Below, in pieces: positions 58,980 through 64,000 of a stretch of 64,000 nucleotides of DNA. The stretch is from an uncultured Latescibacterota bacterium (GTDB lineage Bacteria > Latescibacterota > UBA2968 > UBA8231), in assembly GCA_958295495.1 (NCBI GenBank), contig OY282352.1:62001-126000 (forward strand), given 5' to 3'. Below the pieces are notes generated by a model. That model saw only the letters and a list, made by a program, of their open reading frames with translations, had not been told where the DNA came from and made no database searches. Both the position numbers and the translations under genes were made by a program. The number at the start of each line of letters is the position of its first letter. Position 1 is the stretch's first letter.

Positions 58980-60987
58980 TCTGCGCGACGAGTGCCCGGC
59001 CGAACGCCACTTGCTGCTGCTCGGCAGCTACCTGCACGGCGTACTGCTCGGCGTCGGCCAAGCGGCCCGCAGTCATCAGCTCAGCGACGAGTAGCTCTAA
59101 CAAGTCCGTTGTGAACGTCTTGCGGATGTTCGCGTCTTGCGCTGCGCGCTCTAGTGCTGCTAACGCCCTGCCATGCTCCCCGAGCAAATGGTAGGCATAG
59201 CCGCGGATAAAGTCCTGTAACCCTGGGGAAAAGTCTGGGGCCGCGCTCAGGAAGCGCAAGCGGTCTAGCAGGGCGGCAAGCGCGGCGCGCTCAGCCGGCC
59301 CAATGGAATCTCCCACGAGTTGTCCGCAACGGATATAGCGCAACGTGCTCCACAAATCGCCCCATATCGTATAAGGCTCCTCCAAACGGGCCGCGCGATA
59401 ATAGGCCCGCGCGCGCTCGTACTCCCCAGCGGCGTAACACGCTTCAGCCACGTTCAGTGCCAGCAACTCCGGCCCCGCTCCCGTTCGCCAGCGCTCGACT
59501 CCGCTCCGCTCTCCAGCACTCAATTCGTCCCACAGGGCCGCGGCCTGCTGGCGCAAGGTCTGCACGCGACGCTCGTTGCCCTCATCCAAAGGGGGCGCGG
59601 CCAAGAGCACGGCCATGGCCCGCAGCACGGCGAGTTGCTCAACGGGCAAATCGCCGTGCCTACGGCGGTATTCGTCGGCTGCAGCCAACCGATCTGCAGC
59701 CCCGGGCGCAATTTTCCAAGGGGCGGGTGCTCCCTCCAGCGCAGCGACAATGGACCGGGCTAAGAGCACTTGGCCAGCCGCCGCTGGATGCAGGTGATCG
59801 GCCATCAGCTCCCAACCCACGCCGGCCGCCGGGCTGTGGGCGCGGAAGCACTCCTCGACATCGGCGAGGAGCAGCCTTTCTTCGGCTGCGACCCGGCGCA
59901 CGACCTCGTTTAGGGATGCTGTCACCCGCCAAGGCCGAGGATCCAGCTCGCGCGCCTGCACATAAGCCGCCCGCGCCCTAGCCCCGTCGCCGAGTTGCTC
60001 CAAGTGATAGCCGCGCAAGAAGTGCAAATAGGCGTCGTCCCCATGGAGCACCTCGGCCTGCTCCAAGACCGCCAGCGCGGTCGGCGACGCTTGCTCCCTA
60101 TGGCCCTGCCCCAAAAAATCCACATAGCGCGTGCGCTCCTCATCCGGCAAAGGCGGCTCAATGCGCGCTGGTGCGAAACCGCGCTCATTGCTGGTCGCCG
60201 TACAGAGCACCAAGGGAATGCGCCGCGCTCGACAAAAGGTCGCCACATCGCGGAGATTGGCCTCCAAGTTGGCCGCGGCCTGCGCCCGCCGCGAATCGGA
60301 CGCCGGGATCGCGCCGGCCTTAGACATCACCTCAATTAAGGGAGCATCCGCCCATTCTTTCCCCAACGGCCCTATCAGCTTGCCGACCAAGGGCGTCAGC
60401 CGCCACTGAACCAGCGCGTAGTGGACCCGCTTCATCCACACGGCCTGCCCTCCTTGGGCCAACGAGGCCGCTCCATAAACCCCGTATAGCTCGTTGTGCC
60501 CGGTATAGACTATGACTAAGTCCGCCCCGAGCGCGGCGGCACCGTCTTCTACGGCGCGGGCCACGGCAAAGCTCGAAGCAGCGGTAATCCCGGCGTTAAA
60601 GACCTCGATCTGGCGCTCTGGAAAGAGGTCGCCGAGCATTTCTTGGAGATAAGACGGAGCCGATAAACGCTTGGGGTGGGGGTAGCCCTGTATGGTTGAC
60701 CCCCCGGCAAAAAGCACGCGCAACGCGCCCTCGGGCGCGGGTTCGATATAGGGGCGCGGAGTCATGCGGATGCCGCGCCGGATAGGCTCGGCCATGCCGG
60801 CGAAGAAGCGACGGGCATAGTCCGGGTTGACCGCGTGGAGCGCCCGGCCTTCGACGCGAGCTAGTTGGATGGCAAACGCCGGCGGCTCCAACGCCGGGAC
60901 CAGCCGCAACCCCCCTTCGATGAGCGCGACCAAAACCAAGCCGAGCAGCAGTGCCGCAAACCGACCGCGCATGGACCCTGCGTTCAT
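58954..60987 (-). CDS. SGNH/GDSL hydrolase with C-terminal TPR-like repeats
   Basis: A 677-residue protein with an N-terminal membrane anchor (residues 8-28). The hydrolase domain carries the nucleophile block FAGGSTIQGYP (Ser97), the Gly block VFNAGITAASS, the Asn block VIVYTGHNELYG and the Asp-His block MADHLHPAAAGQVLLA, giving a complete catalytic set. Residues about 290-350 and 500-660 are helical repeats of the TPR type. The family includes acyl-esterases acting on polysaccharides and lipids. ATG 60987; 15 bases downstream of the foldase gene, so in one operon. Confidence 0.87.
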   Translation of the reverse strand: MNAGSMRGRFAALLLGLVLVALIEGGLRLVPALEPPAFAIQLARVEGRALHAVNPDYARRFFAGMAEPIRRGIRMTPRPYIEPAPEGALRVLFAGGSTIQGYPHPKRLSAPSYLQEMLGDLFPERQIEVFNAGITAASSFAVARAVEDGAAALGADLVIVYTGHNELYGVYGAASLAQGGQAVWMKRVHYALVQWRLTPLVGKLIGPLGKEWADAPLIEVMSKAGAIPASDSRRAQAAANLEANLRDVATFCRARRIPLVLCTATSNERGFAPARIEPPLPDEERTRYVDFLGQGHREQASPTALAVLEQAEVLHGDDAYLHFLRGYHLEQLGDGARARAAYVQARELDPRPWRVTASLNEVVRRVAAEERLLLADVEECFRAHSPAAGVGWELMADHLHPAAAGQVLLARSIVAALEGAPAPWKIAPGAADRLAAADEYRRRHGDLPVEQLAVLRAMAVLLAAPPLDEGNERRVQTLRQQAAALWDELSAGERSGVERWRTGAGPELLALNVAEACYAAGEYERARAYYRAARLEEPYTIWGDLWSTLRYIRCGQLVGDSIGPAERAALAALLDRLRFLSAAPDFSPGLQDFIRGYAYHLLGEHGRALAALERAAQDANIRKTFTTDLLELLVAELMTAGRLADAEQYAVQVAAEQQQVAFGRALVAQIRAGQKPR

Positions 60988-61001
60988 TGGGGTTTGATGA
61001 C

Positions 61002-62666
61002 TTAACGCCCGGCTGCGTAGCGGGAGAGTACTTCCTCGCTGATTTGCACCTGATCGGCCTCTGCCCGGCGCAGCGAGTCGAGAAAGGCATTGAAGAGCCC
61101 CCCTTCGCGGCGCTTGCGAATATCCACGCGAATGGGCCGCTGCACCTGCTTAAAGGGCAGCGGTACCATTTCAAAAGGTTGGTCGAGGCGAAAGACGCTG
61201 TACTTCTCCTGGACTTCTAGCGGGCCTTGTAGCACGCTGACGTCTTTGGAATTGCTGTCGCCAAAGAAGGTGCGGTAGGGCGACTGATAGAGCGACGCGA
61301 TGGTGACTCGGCCACTGTCGGCGAATGTGTGGCCGCCCACCGGCTTCATGCCGGGCCGCACCGAATGGCGAATGGCCAACTCCTCTAGCCGTTCCCCGGC
61401 CCGCGCCCGGGCGAGGATCGCCTCGGCCTCCGCGCGCGTATTGACCAGCACCTCGGTCATCTCGATGACGCCGGGCAAGGACTTGTAGGTATCGAGGTAT
61501 TTTTCGTAATAGGCTCTAACTTCGGCGTCCGTTACCTCAACCCTGCCCGCTACCTCGTCTAGGCGCAATTGGGACGCGAGGAGCCTCTGGAGTTTTTTCT
61601 CTTTCCACTCCACTAGGTCGGCCCGCTGATGTAGCCCCTGAGCGCGGGCTTCGAGGGCTAGCAACGAATCGGGAAGAATCCACAACTCAAGCACATGGCA
61701 GACCGCTGCGCTGTCGGGCGGCAGCGCACCTTTTTCCACATCGAGCAGCCCCTGCACGAAGTCGCCCACCTTGATCGCGCCGCCTCTGTATTCGATCAGC
61801 GGTGCCTGCGCTTGCGTTTGGTCCAATCCACGGCGATGCAATCCATCGAGCACGGCGTGGAGCCGATCGCGGTGATAACGCAGTTCGTGCGCCTTCTTGA
61901 GCGAATCAATGACCGCTTCGCGCCGACTCCTCCACTTGCGCTGGCTCAACTGCTTGGCGATATCGGCGCGCAACTGCTCAAAGGGAATGCGCTGCTTTTT
62001 GAGCACCTTGACCACCTCATAGCCGTCGATGGTGTGGATCGGCTCGCTGATCTGGCCTTCCTCCAAGTGGAAGGTACCGTCGCGCAGGCTGGACACGGCA
62101 CTAGATTGGTCGAAGAAGGCACCGAGATTGCCGCCTTTGTCTGCGTCGTCGGATAGGGAACGCTCTCGTGCCAATTCGGAGAAGCTAGCCCCTGCATCCA
62201 GCAGGCGGATGATTTCGCGGGCGTCTTCTTCGCTGGCGGAGAGGATGTGCGCCGGCCAGATTTCCCAACCCAGCGATTGCTCTTCATAGAACGCCCGAAG
62301 TTCCTCTTCGGTAATTGTGAGCTGGGCATCGACTATTTCGCGCGACAACTCCTCAGCTAAGCGCTTATTGACCATCTTGGAAAGCTTGTGTTTCAGATTG
62401 GGTAGCTGATCCAGTCCCCGCTCCCTAGCCTCGCGCAGCACGAGCTCCTTATCTACCAAGCTCTGCAAATGGGCGCGATGAGCAGCCACACCCTCTTTCT
62501 TTGAGCGCAGATAGTCGGGCAACTCCCGCTCGTAGCGGTCGAGGTCTAGGACCGTGATTGCCTTCTCAGCGACCGTGGCTAAAACGGCGACTGAATCGGT
62601 GGTTTTGCTCTCTGGGCCGCAACCTGCAAGCACCAAGAGGGCAACTAAAAAATATCTCCACGACAT
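61002..62666 (-). CDS. Parvulin-type peptidyl-prolyl isomerase lipoprotein (SurA/PpiD/PrsA-like)
   Basis: A 554-residue lipoprotein (LVLAGCG, lipobox Cys). An N-terminal SurA-like helical domain with VDKELVLREARERGLDQ is followed by a parvulin domain (WPAHILSASEEDAREIIRLL, FSELARERSLSDDADKGGNL, GAFFD) and a second weaker parvulin-like domain (IEMTEVLVNTRAEAEAILAR, LAIRHSVRPGMKPVGG). It should assist folding of outer-membrane proteins in the periplasm. Start ATG 62666 (MSWRYFLVALL) is chosen as giving a normal lipoprotein signal; a start at 62687 would add seven residues. Confidence 0.88.
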   Translation of the reverse strand: MSWRYFLVALLVLAGCGPESKTTDSVAVLATVAEKAITVLDLDRYERELPDYLRSKKEGVAAHRAHLQSLVDKELVLREARERGLDQLPNLKHKLSKMVNKRLAEELSREIVDAQLTITEEELRAFYEEQSLGWEIWPAHILSASEEDAREIIRLLDAGASFSELARERSLSDDADKGGNLGAFFDQSSAVSSLRDGTFHLEEGQISEPIHTIDGYEVVKVLKKQRIPFEQLRADIAKQLSQRKWRSRREAVIDSLKKAHELRYHRDRLHAVLDGLHRRGLDQTQAQAPLIEYRGGAIKVGDFVQGLLDVEKGALPPDSAAVCHVLELWILPDSLLALEARAQGLHQRADLVEWKEKKLQRLLASQLRLDEVAGRVEVTDAEVRAYYEKYLDTYKSLPGVIEMTEVLVNTRAEAEAILARARAGERLEELAIRHSVRPGMKPVGGHTFADSGRVTIASLYQSPYRTFFGDSNSKDVSVLQGPLEVQEKYSVFRLDQPFEMVPLPFKQVQRPIRVDIRKRREGGLFNAFLDSLRRAEADQVQISEEVLSRYAAGR

Positions 62667-62755
62667 ACGTTTCTCACCCGTGTACAAAATCTGCGCGGTA
62701 CCGCTCTCATAGCGGCACCGCGCAGCTAGTTGAAATTGGCTTGTACCCTGCTGCG

Positions 62756-63514
62756 CTACTGGCCGGTCGCCACCTTGCGCCCGTCTGGATAGACGCGGCC
62801 GACCTCTCGCTCAAAGTGCATTTCGACATCCACGTCCTCAAGCGGATCCCCCTTGTAGTCGAAACGCACCACCACATCGGGAATATGGACGGTCAACTCA
62901 TCGACGTCCGGTGCCAGCGGCTTGAAGACGAGATATCCTTCGCTCGTTTGGGCGCTGAACACTTCCTCATCGGGAAACATCGTGCGCTGCAAGATGCCGT
63001 CGCGCTCCTGCCAGACGTAGCGAGCATTGCCAGGCGTCCCAGGGTCAATCCCGCCAATGCCACCGCCGACATAACGGCGATAATATATCGAAAGCTGTTC
63101 ACGCCTCAGCGCGTAGTACTTGCGCCCGTTAGAGGTAGTTATATAGACCTTTTTGGGATCGAGATAGACCTTGGGATATTCGTAATTTGAAACGTACATG
63201 CGAAAGACGGTGAAGCGCTGCGGGGTGTCCCCAGTGCGAAAGTACGTCGAGTTGCCAAAAGTGTAGGGGTTGCGAGAGTTGGCCCCTTCGTTGGAGTACG
63301 CGCTGAACTGGCGGTTCAACTCCTCGTCGGTCATCGGCCGTACGCTAATTTCGAGCCGGGCCTGTCTATAAGACACAGTGCCGTCGTCGGCCACCGTCTT
63401 GTTAGCCCCTTGCTCGGCCTCGCTCATCGGCTTGATATCTTCGGCGTAGTAGCGATAGGAGCAACCCGAAAAAAGCAGCCCGACCAAAAGCAGCGGCGTG
63501 AAACATTTCAGCAT
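62756..63514 (-). CDS. Lipoprotein, paralog of 47253-47999
   Basis: A 252-residue lipoprotein (MLKCFTPLLLVGLLFSGCSY, lipobox FSGC). It shares with 47253-47999 the ordered blocks VADDGT, VRPMTDEELNRQFSAYSNEG, RNPYTFGNSTYF, QRFTVFRMYVSNYEYPKVYL, the YYRRY region and LVFKPLAPDVDELTVHIPDV. The family is unknown to me; it may be an outer-membrane component found with barrels and foldases. ATG 63514 has a strong ribosome site (AGGAGG) seven bases upstream, and is preferred to a TTG at 63532. Confidence 0.85.
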   Translation of the reverse strand: MLKCFTPLLLVGLLFSGCSYRYYAEDIKPMSEAEQGANKTVADDGTVSYRQARLEISVRPMTDEELNRQFSAYSNEGANSRNPYTFGNSTYFRTGDTPQRFTVFRMYVSNYEYPKVYLDPKKVYITTSNGRKYYALRREQLSIYYRRYVGGGIGGIDPGTPGNARYVWQERDGILQRTMFPDEEVFSAQTSEGYLVFKPLAPDVDELTVHIPDVVVRFDYKGDPLEDVDVEMHFEREVGRVYPDGRKVATGQ

Positions 63515-63528
63515 GGGGAACCTCCTAC

Positions 63529-64000
63529 TCAATACCCGGCGAACACGGTGACGAACATGGCCGTTTCCGTGCGCGCCTTATCGACCGAGGCGCGGTCAAT
63601 CCGCGACACGCGAAACCCGGCTTGGGTCCATAGATTATAGCCCAGATAGTCGACGTTGTTGGTAAACTGCAAGGCATAAACCATCTCGTTGCGATCAGAG
63701 CGCAGCAAATGGGTTTCCAACTCCTCGCGGAACTGCTCGACGAGCAAGTACTCTAGGCCGGTCTGCAATTCTGTGCGCGATAGGATGGGTAAGCGCAGGA
63801 CCAACGACCAGAGCTCGCGCAATTCCGTAGTCGCCACCCGCACCTGAGTGTCCTCGCGGCGCGACGGTCGCTGGTGCTGAAACTCGCTCTTCCAACGCGG
63901 CTGAAACTTGAGGACGCCTAGGTCAAAGGTGTAATCTATCTTGTTGAGGACGCCAAAGAAGGAAGCCGTCTCGCGGATGTCCTGCTCCTCAATCGGCCGC
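63529..64000 (-). CDS. Probable outer-membrane beta-barrel protein (partial, N-terminus beyond window)
   Basis: The minus frame is open from the window edge to the stop at 63529, giving the last 156 residues. It alternates polar and hydrophobic residues, with RWKSEFQHQRPSRREDTQV, LQTGLEYLLVEQFREELET, MVYALQFTNNVDYLGYNLWT and a terminal aromatic AMFVTVFAGY, as in beta-barrel strands. It is the upstream neighbour of the lipoprotein 62756-63514, 14 bases apart. The full length cannot be told. Confidence 0.6.
   Translation of the reverse strand, partial: RPIEEQDIRETASFFGVLNKIDYTFDLGVLKFQPRWKSEFQHQRPSRREDTQVRVATTELRELWSLVLRLPILSRTELQTGLEYLLVEQFREELETHLLRSDRNEMVYALQFTNNVDYLGYNLWTQAGFRVSRIDRASVDKARTETAMFVTVFAGY

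Noticed and set aside
1..64000. tRNA, rRNA, riboswitch, complete insertion sequence or prophage
   Set aside because: I looked for tRNA cloverleaf ends, rRNA blocks and transposase or integrase motifs and recognised none. Rpn and DUF1703 proteins are transposase-related in name only and lack terminal inverted repeats here.

Overview
The window reads as a chromosomal segment of an uncultivated Gram-negative bacterium, probably of the FCB / Latescibacterota-Poribacteria type. The basis is a C-terminal secretion-type domain with the motif NYPNPFNPVTTI, a PorV/PorQ-like outer-membrane protein, several lipoproteins, an ASPIC/UnbV FG-GAP protein, DUF4159 and DUF6785-type proteins, and many TPR proteins. 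The phylum is an inference from gene content; no rRNA or tRNA gene was seen.

Region 1 (1-31,200) is a cell-surface polysaccharide locus that has grown by repeated duplication. It holds two O-antigen-ligase-like proteins with a plant-type leucine-rich-repeat block inserted in the periplasmic loop (1-1470, 3140-4909), two further tandem ligases (28,270-31,159), three Wzx-like flippases (4944, 18,947, 25,816) and a set of glycosyltransferases (GT2 and GT4). It also holds a formyltransferase-like/GINT1-type fusion, a B12 radical-SAM protein, a methyltransferase, a sulfotransferase, and two polytopic membrane proteins that share one C-terminal module. Many genes are joined by 4-bp ATGA overlaps. 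Interspersed are a DUF1703-type ATPase/nuclease, an Rpn-type nuclease, a Kelch protein with a large DUF6785-like membrane protein, and remnants of duplicated genes.

Region 2 (31,200-38,000) has a 1564-residue surface protein with three near-identical 318-bp repeats and a sorting-type C-terminal domain. Its predicted leader contains four exact 17-bp repeats. Around it lie remnants of a Kelch gene, an O-antigen ligase gene and a GH42-like glycosidase gene, plus a YwqK-type protein.

Region 3 (38,000-49,000) has a DapA-family aldolase-like gene, aroA, and a seven-gene operon on the minus strand. The operon runs from a near-consensus promoter at about 49,010 to an 18-bp perfect hairpin at 40,384-40,425. 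It encodes a CBM9-like exported protein, a lipoprotein, a PorV/PorQ-like barrel, a 1081-residue TPR protein, ExbB, ExbD and a DUF4159 protein. It looks like a proton-motive-force-driven envelope machine.

Region 4 (49,200-64,000) is read plus from a second near-consensus promoter: a DxDGDG-repeat surface protein with a gliding-type C-terminal domain, a GT39-like enzyme fused to TPRs, two TPR proteins (at least one a likely lipoprotein) and an UnbV protein. It is then read minus: an outer-membrane protein cut by the window edge, a lipoprotein paralogous to that of the ExbBD operon, a parvulin-type foldase and an SGNH hydrolase with TPR-like repeats.
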